Source of the DNA: Sycobia sp. Sy_11
Taxonomy: Eukaryota > Arthropoda > Insecta > Hymenoptera > Epichrysomallidae
Assembly (NCBI GenBank): GCA_018907035.1
Contig: JACCIC010000001.1
Location: 1,651,501-1,715,500, forward strand
Direction: 5' to 3'
DNA: 64,000 nucleotides
Shown here: positions 32,019 through 43,874 of the stretch, one piece after another
How the letters are laid out: each line of letters opens with the position of its first letter
How positions within the stretch are numbered: the first letter of the stretch is position 1
Notes under the pieces: generated by a model
Seen by the model: the letters and a program-made list of their open reading frames with translations, nothing else
The model's database searches: none
What the model was told of the DNA's origin: nothing
Program-made: the position numbers and the translations under genes

Positions 32019-32720
32019 TTAAACGACGCAAAAAGTTTGTCTGGTGATATTGAATATGGACTCATGGTACGTTCCCCGAAGCGGATTTTTGAGTTTCGGA
32101 AAGAGGAAAAAGTCAGAGGGAGCCAAATCTGGAAAATACGGTAGCTGAGCGATGACTTTCATTTTGTGTTTGGCCAAAAAATCAGACACAATCATGCTGG
32201 AATGTGCCGGCGCATTATCGTGGTGAAAAAAACCTTGAATTGTCTGCCCACAAATTCGGTCGTTCACGACGAAGTGCTTCAGGTAGACACCTCAAAACGG
32301 TCAAGTAGTACTCTTTATGGACCGTTTGACCTCCTGAAATAAATTCATGGTGAACCACCCTATAGTGATCGAAAAAACCGATGAGCATCACCTTGATTTT
32401 CGCTGGATAGGCGACTTGCATGGAGCAAGTTTTCTACGACTTCACGACCTTCACTGAAAGCTTTGTGTCACTCAAATACTTGCATTCCCGATAAAGTAGA
32501 CTTGCCAAAACACTTCTGCAAGATTTTCAACGATTCCTCAGCCGTAATTCCATTGGAAACACAAAATTTCAAGCAAACTAGTTGACCAACTTTTTCTCTC
32601 ATTGTCAATGTCGCCAGATAAACTATTTGCGTAGTAAAAAAACAGATGACAAACACAAACAAATGGAGATATGGTGCTAAAATTTCAGCGGACATCAAGG
32701 AAGGTTGTACCAATGTAGGA
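32019..32720 (-). pseudogene. Mariner transposase with internal deletion
   Basis: Minus strand: REKVGQLVCLKFCVSNGITA, EESLKILQKCFGKSTLSGMQ, VFE then a stop and HKAFSEGREVVENLL. A deletion follows, then KIKVMLIGFFDHYRVVHHEF, GGQTVHKEYYLTVLRCLPEA, FFHHDNAPAHSS (second Asp) and FPDLAPSDFFLFPKLKNPLR (third Asp). The first Asp region is missing. At least two frame changes are present. Confidence 0.85.
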
Positions 32721-34189
32721 AAAAAAATTTTACCGATTCAGTTTACGTGCGGAGTTTAAATGAAACAGTCCGGGTCCAATTTGATCATATGGTATATTAA
32801 TTCGACTTCTTTTAGTCCAAACATGATGAGAATGTTAACGTAAGTGATGAAATTGTTTTGTTAGTACATTTAATTGGCTAATTAAGACAATAAGAAATTC
32901 ACAATGTGAAGACGTTGTTCTATGATTTGCAGCGTATGAGAAATAAAACATGATATTAAAATAACTGAATGACGAAAATTAAAAATGTTCTTGAAGAATT
33001 TGAGCAAAGGTTATAAACGAAAAAACTTTCCAATGGTCTCAAATTAAAATGTTTAGAATCTATCGATGATTCAAAAATTTGATTTTCTTTATATAGTACG
33101 TTAAGCAATATTAACTTATTGAATTTGTTCAGCATTAAGATTTCAGGAACTCCACAGTGTTACTCCTCTTAATGATGTGGAAGATCATGGTATTAAATAT
33201 ATGAATTTATAAATTATCCTTGCCAGTTCATTATTGGATTGTTCTTTTATGTTCTTATGGCAGGGTCGATTATTTAGTAATAAAATAATTGCTAGTATAA
33301 TTAAATTTATTAGAACAAAATAAGTACAAGGATACAAATTAATATAAATGCTTATTATACATCAAGGTGTTAGGACGTGGTCAACTAACGATCTCACTCG
33401 CACAATGCTCACACACGAATGTATTCACACGCACTCAGTACATCCGAAACTTACATGTTTACACATGCAACGCACATCTAGTCTCGACGCGTACGGCCCT
33501 GCAGGTTGGCGCATGCAATGAGCAATAGGTTTGCACTTGCATCAGTGCAGCGCTTAACATTACCATCTTTATACCTGGACCTTAATTATACTCTCCGACA
33601 TACAATTTATATACAGGTAGTATATACACACCTGGACTACATCAACAGTTCTTCACAGGTATTTATAAAGTGCATTAGATATTACAGTAGCTTAACTTCG
33701 AAATCGTTATAATATCATGATTGTCTATTATAAACAATCGTATCAGTTTATTTATTTTTATCCTGAGATATTTCTTATTCGCTTTGCTCATAAGGTTAGT
33801 GAAATAGCATCCGTACCAGTAACCAAGTATATTATTGTATAAGCTGTATTGTGCAAACTTCATGTAGATATAAGCAGGAAGAAAAGCGACACTTTAGTCA
33901 TTGCTTTTCACATAATAAAGTACGTAATTTAGGCCGGGATATGATAAAATAAACATTCAAAAGAATGGACAATGATCCACTTAATGTATATTGTATAGGC
34001 AAACGTGCTGTATAAATAAACAGAGGTGATACGGTCAACTGTAGTATTTATTTTTTTGAATTGATGAAAACTCGCCTCGTACTAGACTAACAATCTAAAG
34101 GTAACCTAATCGCTGCGTGTGCAGAAAATGTTGCTGCTACAACCCCTACTAGCTCCCCACGTTCGATCGGTAAGCGTCAATCTCTTCCT
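32721..34189. other. Intergenic, moderately GC patch at 33370-33660
   Basis: A TGTTAGG...CATCAACA interval (33368-33646) looks faintly LTR-like, but nothing supports it further. No gene is seen. Confidence 0.4.
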
Positions 34190-35082
34190 GGTTTCCACGC
34201 TTAGTCTCGTTCCAATCCACGGAATAGTCTCTTGGATCTTTTTGAGTACTACGTCCCTCTATACTCCTCCCTATTTCTGGCTCCCCCATGGCCAATCAAT
34301 CACAGTTCAATTATATTGGCGTTGCAAGGGAAGTATATCACTTATCTATCATGGGGTAGAATGAACGGCCAGAGCGTAGCAGCACCGCTACTTATTTTCG
34401 CGATCAAACAAGTACCCGTATTGCCATCTCTTTCAATTGACAGCTTTGTGGCCGTTATTATTACGCCCGTCGTTGTTGCAGAAGATTTTTCCTTCCATCA
34501 CGCAAACGCACGCTTTTGCGTATTATAATCTTACTTGTCCTATGGTAAGACACATTTCCCGTTGAGATTAACGTGATCAATGTTTATATAGTTTGATGGA
34601 TTATTCGGGTTCTCCCGTCCCTTTCCCTATTATTTCTTTTCGGATCAGTTGATTGAATCAATTGATTTATTTTTATCATGATATATTTCTCATTCTCTTC
34701 GTTTGGAAGATTAATAAATTAACATCCATACTTTTTTCGAAGCATATTATTGCGCATCAGTTACACATAAAAAAAAAGAAAAAATTTCAGAAAATTCGAG
34801 TTTTAGTTGTTAAAGTCGAACCTATAAATCTTTTATTATTTCTTTATATGCATTTAAAAATATTTTTCAATACAAAATATATTTTAATAGGAATTTTTTG
34901 AAAAACGTGAGTTTGCATGCGCAATTAAAGATTAACAGTTATTGTATGTAACTGACTGGATTTATATATAAAACATAAGTCTCTTTATTTCCAGAAAACA
35001 AAATTTTTAAAAACTGAGCATACGCATTTTGAGTGGTCTTTAATTTTATTCCATAGTATTAAATAAAAAAAAAAAAACAAAA
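34190..35082. other. Duplicated segment, copy 2, upstream part
   Basis: 34190-34600 parallels 24090-24730 of copy 1, probably including a trace of the same non-LTR ORF1. It serves as the upstream region of the small secreted-protein gene; no promoter element could be fixed. Confidence 0.55.
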
Positions 35083-36225
35083 ATGTTTCGTCTTCACACT
35101 ACAATTACATTTTTCATATTAATATTTTCATCTATATTATCCACCGTAATAAGTGTGTGCTACTGCCCATTTAGTGTAAGTATTATTTTTCAATAGTATA
35201 TTTAATTTAACAATACATGAAATCCATGGTATTCTTTAATTAAACTTTTAATCATTAGTCTATAATCACAGGTTCTTTAATTTTTTCACCTTTCATCTAA
35301 TTATCCATATATAATAATTACAAATCTAAGTTTTATATGTAAACATTGATAACTTATATGTAAAGCATTAATAAATTATATAGTATATGTGTGAAAATAG
35401 ACAAATTTTTAACTTATTCTAGGTTAAGGGTAGTCGTAATTCCTTGAGAAACGTAAATCACATGTTAGGTATTTCATTATTTTATCAATGGTTTTTTCCA
35501 ATTTTAATCTATGAAACATTAACTAATTAAAATTTTTTAAAGAGTAATGCGGAATATTAAAAATCATCAATTTACTTATTTCATTTAATTTACTTTCCTT
35601 AACTTAAATTCACTTAGACTTGAATGGTAAGGTGACACCCAGTCGGTTAATAATTATTTAAATTATTTCTCAATAACTTAGACCTTAATTGTATTGAATA
35701 GGTCTAGACAGGTTTTTAAACTAATTTAGTCGAGTACTATATATTAAATAATAAAATAATCTACGAATAAAATTATAGTTATTCTTTTCATTATATTTTT
35801 CAAGGGATTTTTACAATTTTATTTGTATTATACTTTTTAGGATGTCCAAGCCGATCTAGTGCTGAAGGAGTACAAAGATAACATTTTCCAGGTTAGATTT
35901 GTGCCTATGCAGTATCTATTTTCCATATTTTATCAAATTTTTATATAGGTTAGCTAAACTTGAAATAATTTATTTTTAGAACGGCATTAAGCTTAATAAT
36001 TATACTCAATCTTGCAGCAGCAACAATTTTGCAGTGAATTCATTCCGGTGTAGAGTAAGATATTGTCAATAATGAACATTATTTATTTTAAAAATAATAA
36101 TAAAACAATCCTATAAGCCTATAACTTTTAATGAATTTCAGATGATTTATTGGTATCTACTAAATAACAACGAGCAGAAGTTGAGAGATGGTAAACTAGC
36201 ACTTCTTAATTGCTTTACAGCATAA
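35083..36225 (+). CDS. Small secreted cysteine-containing protein, 100 aa, four exons
   Basis: Exons: 35083-35175, 35841-35891, 35980-36054 and 36142-36225, all in phase 0, with donors GTAAGT, GTTAGA and GTAAGA and acceptors TTTTTAG, TTTTTAG and TTTCAG. Exon 1 encodes a hydrophobic signal peptide (MFRLHTTITFFILIFSSILS) ending near VCYCPFS. The mature part of about 76 aa has five cysteines (two in CYC, then QSC, FRC, LNC), a charged LVLKEYKDN stretch and the ending LALLNCFTA. I recognise no family. Support comes from consistent splice phases, the signal peptide and the decayed duplicate near 24970. It could be a toxin-like, antimicrobial or binding peptide, but nothing in the sequence says which. 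No transcript evidence is available. Confidence 0.6.
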
Positions 36226-36631
36226 TCATAATTATAGTTGAATTTAATGACAAATAGAAAAAATTGTATGGACAAATAATTATGTCTAAAACTACATCTG
36301 TATAACTTTTGGCAACGTCTTTATATTTTAGATTATTTTGAAAATTTTTGTCGACGGAATTTTAGCGCCACTAATGACAAATTATTGTCTCAGATCTTTA
36401 AAATTCGAAATGGATAATAAAATATAACAGTATAGAATTTTTAACAATTCTTATTTCTATTTAAAAATAAGAATCAAACTACCCATTTTACACTTTAACA
36501 GTCCAGCCGATAAAAGTAAATTTTTTATTGCTTTAATATATTTAAAAATATATGTTTAAAAAATTATATTACTAACATAATACTGGAGAACTAATTTTTA
36601 GCAATACATGAAACATCGAATTATATGTTTA
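36226..36631. other. 3' flank of the small secreted gene, AT-rich
   Basis: Aligned loosely with 25190-25410. No further feature. Confidence 0.5.
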
Positions 36632-36941
36632 AAAAATAAATACATATTTTTTTCTATTCAAATGGATCTTAGTTTGCTTCATTTTATATTAAAACTGCAT
36701 GTATTTCAATTTTGTCCTTTGTACGCACATTTTATACTAATTTTTTTCAATTTTAATTATTTCCACCATGTCAAACATAGATCGTACGATCCTGAAATAT
36801 AGTTTTGTCTAGTTTTATTCTTCACATATCAAAGATTTATATTTTTAGTGATATTTATTTAAAATTTGTAATTTTATTTAAAAAAATTTTGAATATCTGA
36901 ACTAAAACTTCCATCGCATTGTAAATAACTATGTAAATGCC
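36632..36941 (+). repeat. Long inverted repeat, left arm (copy 2)
   Basis: Direct homolog of 25411-25735 and inverted partner of 37443-37630 (CAATTTTGTCCTTTGTA; GCACATTTTNTACTAATTTT; CCTGAAATATAGTTTTG). Confidence 0.8.
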
Positions 36942-37020
36942 TTATCTGTATATATAAGATATTGTACTAAATGTATTAACTATTCTATTAATATATTTTG
37001 TACTATATCTATTATATGTA

Positions 37021-37442
37021 ATAAAACAAGATTGAATTTTGGAACCGATGATTTTTTTGTAGAAAAAAATATTTATGAAAAGGATTTCTTTATTCAAGCC
37101 TGTCTCGATATAAACTGTTTATGTTATTAAACTTCTTTTCCTGTACTGTTTACAGTTGACAGTTACAGAATAATAATTTATCAGTAATGAATAATGATTT
37201 TATCGATACCTTGCAAAAGGAGGAAATTCGAAATTCAATCATAAATTTTTACGTGGAATAGGTTGCAGATGCATATTATAACCATGTTCCATCGTAAATT
37301 ATCTATTTGGAATTTCTTTATTCAGAATTTATTTGACAAATATGCATAGGTTTGTAATAATATATTTTAATGATTATAATTGTGCACATTTTTCATACAT
37401 GTATTTATATTACAAACAACTGTAAAAGTATAGGAAAAGAAG
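37021..37442. other. Spacer of the inverted-repeat element, copy 2
   Basis: Aligns to 27155-27600, including the GGAACCGAT.ATTTTTTTGTAG left end of the 522-bp MITE at 37041. It then jumps to what is about 27896 in copy 1, a deletion of about 295 bp. Confidence 0.7.
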
Positions 37443-37630
37443 ATATAAAAAACTATATTTCAGGGTAGTACAACACATGCTTAACATAGTGTAAATAATT
37501 AAAATGGAAAAAATTAGTAGAAAATGTGCATACAAAGGACAAAATTGAAATATAGCTCTTAAATACAATTTTAGTAAAAAATGAAGGAAACCAAGGGCCA
37601 ATTGAATATGAAAAATACGTATTTATTTTC
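37443..37630 (-). repeat. Long inverted repeat, truncated right arm (copy 2)
   Basis: Homolog of 27900-28091 and inverted partner of 36632-36830. Confidence 0.8.
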
Positions 37631-37670
37631 TTAATACATTAAATAGATTTTTTATGTATTGATCCCTTTA

Positions 37671-37708
37671 ATAATGTATGATTAATATTTCATTTAATCA
37701 TACATTAT
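37671..37708. repeat. Perfect 15-bp hairpin
   Basis: ATAATGTATGATTAA and TTAATCATACATTAT with an 8-nt spacer. Confidence 0.8.
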
Positions 37709-38088
37709 GTATAGCTGCGATATTTGTCATGAATATGTTACAATCCTCAACACTGGAGGTTGACGAGCTATGAGACACGTTGATGATATTTTTATCGCAA
37801 TAAGGGAACTATTTCTGGCCATTTTGACAGATACAACACAGTACTGATGACTTTTCGGTTAGGTACTTGTTATACTGATAAACTACAAATATTTTTTTTT
37901 TCCTTTTCTTATTCTAACACCTACAAAAATTTTTTTGATTTAAAGAATCTGTTCTTAACAATTACAAAAAAAGAAATGAGTTCGTACTTACGTCGGGGGA
38001 ATGTGTGTTCGGGTATGATTAATAAAAGCTCTAGGAATTACCTTAATTATTACTTAATATATTTATTTAATACTAATGGCATAAAAAA

Positions 38089-38109
38089 CCTCCACTCGGT
38101 GAGTGGAGG
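38089..38109. repeat. 9-bp GC-rich hairpin with 3-nt loop
   Basis: CCTCCACTC, GGT, GAGTGGAGG, flanked by A-runs and by GGC / GCC further out. Confidence 0.8.
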
Positions 38110-38119
38110 AAAAAGCCCA

Positions 38120-38971
38120 AATAAACATTAAACAATGTTCAAATCAGAAGCTTAAAGTCTATTAGTAACGTCAAACAATCAACACGCGTGTACTCGAGTA
38201 CTGCTAGATCTTGAGCGCTCTTACCACGTAATTCCATACAACATACGGAGTACTCCTACGTAAAGGTTGAGTGGCCGTCAGCACCAGCACTCACGTTGCT
38301 CGCAGAGGAACCTTCGGGGAAGAGATGCTCCGCGTTTACCTCCTACTTTGCGCTGCGGCCCCGACGTCTCGGGCACGGTTTTCTCCTAACCGCAACGGCA
38401 GCCAACGGGCATAAATGCTACCGGGAGCACTCTCGGATATTCGTGTCGAACGAATATCCACAAGAGCAATGTCCCTCGTCCCGCTGATGCGCCAATCTAC
38501 ACACTAAAAACTCCTACACACAATCTACACGCAATCCACACATATAAAACGCAAAGTCACGTACAACACATTCCAAAACACTCTACACGCGGATATAAAT
38601 TATAAACTAAAATATACACTTAGAAAACTACAACGACTACCAACGAGGAGCGAAATCTAATCGAATGATTCGGCTGAAGGTCGAAAGCGAAGTGCCAGTT
38701 TTTGTTTATACTTGACATTTCGGAAAAGCGACGCGACGAGGGAGGGGAGAAATCCATCTGGGCTTCAGACAGGGTTCATCCTCAGGAAACCTCTCTCTCA
38801 CACTATAAAGCAATTTTAAACAGAGCGTCCCTTTACGGAAAAGTCGGGGATTGCACATGCCCAACATCGGGGCGGCCGTTCACAGTACAAAAGATTTATA
38901 CCGGTTATATTGGTAAAATTGTACGCTCTACCGTCCAAAACTATTAATGAGCCAATAGATTCATTGAAGTA

Positions 38972-38974
<3 letters not shown>
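38120..38974. other. GC-rich island, function unknown
   Basis: 38200-38900 is clearly GC-richer than its surroundings, with many CpG (for example near 38330-38400). ORFs here are short and unsupported. It could be a promoter region or an old mobile element. Confidence 0.4.

Positions 38975-39027
<53 letters not shown>
38975..39027. repeat. (AG)n microsatellite
   Basis: About 25 AG units, followed by more AG-rich DNA to 39075. Confidence 0.97.
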
Positions 39028-39030
<3 letters not shown>

Positions 39031-39226
39031 GACAGCGAAAAAGCGAGACAGGTAGAGAGAGCGAGAGGAGAGGGGCAACGAGCCTGCCTGATCCCTTGCA
39101 GATGCATGCTCGTTGTCGATGCGCTGCAGCTGTTCGCGTAGCCTGAACAGAATCCTTTTTTATCTTTTTGTATTGAAACCAACCGCTGCACATTAATGTA
39201 AATGTTAAAAATATTCTGTTATAAAT

Positions 39227-40470
39227 TTACAATAAATTGTTTGGCAATGCAGGATACAATATTTCTTTTTTTGGGTCACAAGCATAAATACTAGATTCTG
39301 GTTGTTGTGGAAAGCAGTTTACTAGTTCATAATTTTGATTAAGACATATTTCAGCTTCTAAAAGGTATTGTTTCTCAGTATCCTAAAATAAGATATTTCA
39401 AGTAAATAAGAGTGGAACGTTTTAAATTTAAGAATTAATTATTGCTTTTGTATTATACCTCAGGTGTTAGACATCTTATGTGAAATCGTTTTTTTAAGGT
39501 AAATGCAATAGAATTGACGATATGATCATATGTGTAACTACGACCTGGATGAATATCGTGATGGGAAAGTATAGTTCCTATATTACGGGCATTTAACACT
39601 TGTTGAGCTAGATCGAAATAATAAAAGCTCAATGGGGTAATGCAAAAACCGCTTGTGTTGAATTCTTTGATCCAAAGTTGTTCATCTCCTACATTTAGTT
39701 TTACACTGGGCCACAATTTTTTTAATTCCTCATGTTGTTTTACATTCAACCAAAATCTATTAAAATATGGTGGTTTTCCATTACTCTTTGTACAATTGTC
39801 AATATGCTGACCATCTATATTAAAAGCCCAAAATTTATTTATTATCCAACGTTCATGGTATTTTCTCCAATGGTCTGCTACATATTGCAAAAAATCAGTG
39901 TCGCTGGTATTCACGTCTCGTTGCTGTTCAGCGAAAAATGAAGTTACGGCCGAACGTTCAAATAATGATGCTTGATACCAGTACATTGATATTCTGAAAC
40001 GTAGTTATTCATTGATTAGCCCAATAAATATATTTCTGTATTCGTTTTCATTTCAAAGAAGATTAAATTAAATGTTGCAGTATACTTCAAATGTCTCAGT
40101 ATTTATTATATTTCATTGCAGGTACAAATATAAATATATTAATAATATCAGTAGGAAGCTAGTATTTAAAGAAAATAGAATAATTTTATTTTAATAAAAT
40201 CACGTCAACATCGAAAATAGTTGTAAAAATAATAGTTGTAAATTTTGTATTCGAACCATGAGTTTTTAATAGCATAAGGTATCAAACTTTTTAAAAAGTA
40301 AGACTTAAATATACTAAATGACTGATATTTGATAAATATCGCAATATTAGGTAACTATAAAGAGGTCGAATTATATATCGGTACGAAATGTCATAGAATA
40401 TTTTAATACTTTACCCTGGCACCGAATAGCAGTAGGATATAAGAGAGAATATTATAAAATATTTCAACAT
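39227..40470 (-). CDS. Secreted RNase T2-like protein, catalytically dead (gene C)
   Basis: Exons on the minus strand are 40415-40470, 39459-39993 and 39227-39382 (56, 535 and 156 nt), coding for 248 aa. The signal peptide is MLKYFIIFSLISYCYSVPG. The CAS I position reads WIINKFWAF; CAS II reads WIKEFNTSGFC, so the histidines are N, K and S here. The Glu and the sequon (now N-T-S) are kept, as are the six mature cysteines, the KLWPS block, HDIHPG, RFHIRC and CDPKKEILYP. It is clearly the most diverged of the three paralogs but keeps frame, splice sites and phases. Loss of the histidines therefore predates all three copies. About 25 kb separates it from gene B. Confidence 0.9.
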
Positions 40471-41759
40471 TTTTGAAGAAATATCTGTTACTGTTGAATG
40501 AGTTTAATTTGGATTGAAGGTATTCAAGCCGTACCACCAGAAATTTACTATTTCTTTTACAAAATAATTATATTCTCAAACGTTATAATGTTGATATAGT
40601 AAATATGATGATATTAGTTCACGTAACAAATTAAATATGAATTTCGTATCTATACATAGGTTGATCGAAACAGATATTGTCAAGTAGATAAAAGATAAAC
40701 TACATAATACATTTAAGATAAATTGAATATAATTTTATATTTAAATATGTATAAGAAGAAGAATATAATCACCAGTCTATAAGCTGGCTTTAATATATGG
40801 TATCGTCTTAAAGAAAAACATTTTTATGTGGCAGTTTTTATTTTTTTAAATTCTAACTCTTTAAATATACTTTGAAAATTCGTCATACACTTGAACATAT
40901 ATTAAAGACTGGCCTAGTCATATATCCACTTATATTCCTCTTCGTATATAGATATTTAACATTGTGATTTTTAAATTATTAATTGCAATATCAAAAAATT
41001 TTCAGTCAATTTCAAATATGGAAGTTATTGGTCATCATTGACTTCTTTACTCGAATTGCAAAGACTGTTTTTTTCCAAACCTTTAGAAAGAAAAGTAAAA
41101 TCAAATATGATATCTGATAGATATAGAATCTAGAAAGACTTATCTAAGAAAAAAGTAATCAGAAAAATAGCATTGATTATATGAATTTCTATCTGTAATG
41201 AAAGGAAATAGCAATAAATGTAAAAGTAGTTAAGTTATTCAAAAATACTGTTTAAGATGGTAACAGGTTCTTAGATTAGTTAATTAGATTAGATAACAAT
41301 AATAATAATATTAATAATATTCATATTAATAATATTAATATAGCATTTAGAAGGACTTTAGCGACCTTATACTTTAGTATATTATATTCAGAGCTTCAAA
41401 GGTTAATAATTTATTAACTTTTTGATATTAGTACTTTTTTATCTGCTATATTGATGACGTATTTCGACATGGAAAAAATTATTAAAAAAATTAATAAACT
41501 ATTTCATATCTAAAAAATATATTTATTTAGTCAAAAACAATAATATAGATAGATATAAAGAAATATGGCAGTAAGACGAGAGCATGCCATTGATCACCTG
41601 ATAATAGTACATTATGCTACAAATGCCCAAGTGTGCGAACAAAAGTGTGGGAAAACCCCATATGCATATGTCGCGTATACTTTTTTTTTCAAACGCGTAA
41701 ACAAAACTTGACAACATTTCTGATTAATTATGCGGTATGAAATTATTTTACAATGTCAA
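40471..41759. other. Upstream flank of gene C, then AT-rich intergenic
   Basis: 40471-40900 retains similarity to the flanks of A and B (GCTGGCTTTAATATATG; ACTCTTTAAATATACTTTGA then AAATTC). Beyond that nothing is seen. Confidence 0.6.
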
Positions 41760-41910
41760 GTCTTTTCTCGTAGTGTTGAGAAGGAGAGCCGACCCGTGTT
41801 AAATGACGAACTTACTGCATTGCTGAAAGTCACAGGCTAAGCCATTTCCAAGCAGCTAAAATTAATAGAAGTCACTCAGAACTTAGAAAATTGATTGCCG
41901 CACAACTGAC
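41760..41910 (+). pseudogene. Short mariner transposase fragment
   Basis: The plus strand reads RRESRPVLNDELTALLKVTG, stop, AISKQLKLIEVTQNLEN, stop, LPHN. That matches the second helix-turn-helix of mauritiana-type transposases (DEELTALLDE..; AISKRLKAMG; GNWVPYEL). Only this piece remains. Confidence 0.55.
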
Positions 41911-42364
41911 GCTAGCCGTGCCTTGGACCCTTTTGCGCATCCTGCGCCTCCGTTGTCTCGATGATAGCGGTCTTTACCACACTCGCTCGCTATATAGCCC
42001 AGCGTAATACAAATGATAAAAAAAATAAGAAAATCAGAAAAAAATGAAAAAATTCGAACATATACCTAAAATTTGAGCAAAATACTTGATTCTTTTTACA
42101 AATTATTGTTGATGGTATAAGCATGAAAATTGGATATCGCTTTTTGATCCATCTAATTCATAAAGATTTTCTTTTTTAATCCCAAAGTAGAAAAAACAAG
42201 ATTTAAAAGATTTATTTTTACGTATTACTTAGGAAAAAACAACATGTAATGAATAATATGCTGGGATATCTGAAGTTGAGAAATTGATAAAAACAATAAG
42301 TATTAATTAAAATAAGTATTAATTAAAAATTAAATTTAATAAATCAAAATATAATAAAAACAAT

Positions 42365-42600
42365 AACCTTCGCTAAGCAGAGATCGGAAAAGAATGAATA
42401 CCCGAACGCTCATAGAGTGCTTTTATAAAATCTACTCCCCTCTGCGAATGGTCAATTTTCGAGCGATAAGCCTCACTCGCCGAACGAAGCCCAAACTCTC
42501 GCGCAGCTTGATGGTCGGAGAGTCGGAGGTGGCAAGCCGAACACGTCATCTGATTTCGAACTTCTCAACATTTTTTCAAAGCTAGAATATAAGTTGGTAA
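42365..42600 (-). repeat. Unclassified interspersed repeat, about 240 bp, minus-strand copy
   Basis: Reverse-complement match of 15575-15820; the TTTATAAAAGC is at about 42422-42432. At its end a short inverted copy (42603-42634) forms a hairpin with 42558-42585. Confidence 0.75.
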
Positions 42601-43874
42601 AATAGCTTTTTTAAGGAAAATATTGAGAAGCTCCCATCACAGAAAGGATCATTACTTTTAAGAAGCGTAACCTGTTAACCTCTTTCGAAAACCTCAAGAT
42701 TTTCATAGAAAGTATTTCTTCACCTTAGGTGTGATTCTGTATAGAAGCTATTTTAAGAGAAAATCTTCAGTTTTTCCATCTCGGCACGGATCAAGCATGT
42801 ACCTTATTTACACACATGGTTTGGCCTATGAAGAAAGTTATATTAGGTAGTTGACTACCAATATGTCAGATTTTCAAAAAAATATAATGGCGAATCCAAA
42901 ATAGCAGACATAAATTAAAAATATTGTTCCTGGTAGTCATGAGAGGATTGCGGACCACGAGCATACTTCGGCGGATAGGCGTTTCAGCGCATAAAGGAAA
43001 AAAAAAGGATGCGTAGACCCTGTGCGTGCAATGTATTAGGGACATTGTAGCCACATTTTGTGAGGGCAATATTTAAAGGATGTTGTCGCCGCAGTTTTAT
43101 ATTTGTTTGTTTGGCACTTTCTCCTCTCCAACGGCTGGCTACAGCTGATAATAGGAGTTGGACGCGGGGCGAAGGGAAAGCCACGAATTCTCTTCGCGGA
43201 CGCCTGGTCACGAAACGCGCTGTCCCGATGGCTGTCTACAAGACGTAGAGCGAATGCGGCGTGGCGCGGTCTTGCTCGTGAATGCCGGGTCATTAGAAAA
43301 AAGGGGCGTTTTATAGGTTTATTAGTTGACGACGGTATTTAAAATAAGATATACATATATTTCTATTAGATTGTATAAACGCTGTTCCTGGCATAGATTT
43401 TTTCCTCGAGCGGTTTTCCCTGCGTCACGGGTGAAAATCTGGGCGAATGCGGGAACAGTAGAGGCAATTAATGTACAGACTGTCCACGGCTATAGAGTCC
43501 GCACGTGGAGGAAAGAGGGCCCTTGGCCGCGCGGTTATGACACCCTCGCCGCGGCCGGCGCGGGTTTGGACCGAGACGCAATAAAACAGCTGCGCGACAA
43601 ATGTTTGGTTCGCAAAGGGATGTGCAATTTAGAAAGCTCGAAGCCCTATTGGTTAAATATATTTTTTAATATGCCGATATTCGTAGATCACAAGGACTCG
43701 GGGAAGAGGAAGTTTCGAGCTGCTCGACAGCCATCTACGCTAAACACCGGACTCTTGGCGGCAGTCTTAATTTTGTCTCGAGGTCGTACACTTCGAGATA
43801 ACTGTAGAGCATTTTTTTTAAATATATTCGTCATTCCTAAAACTTGCTTGTTTTTCTTTGTTTTTTCCTGCTAA
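42601..43874. other. GC-rich island at 43060-43830; no supported gene
   Basis: CpG-rich stretches around 43140-43280 and 43490-43620. The longest frame (43326-43874) would give 182 aa but has no recognisable domain, mixed composition and a non-ATG opening, so I do not call it. A promoter or first exon of a non-coding transcript is possible. Confidence 0.4.

Noticed and set aside
33368..33646. A copia-type LTR (TGTTAGG...CATCAACA)
   Set aside because: No target duplication, polypurine tract, primer site or second copy was seen.
38816..39193. 125-codon minus-strand frame
   Set aside because: Its core is the (AG)n microsatellite read as Ser-Leu repeats.
43326..43874. 182-codon plus-strand frame
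   Set aside because: It lies in a GC-rich island where stops are rare, opens without ATG in context and has no domain; kept only as part of the island.
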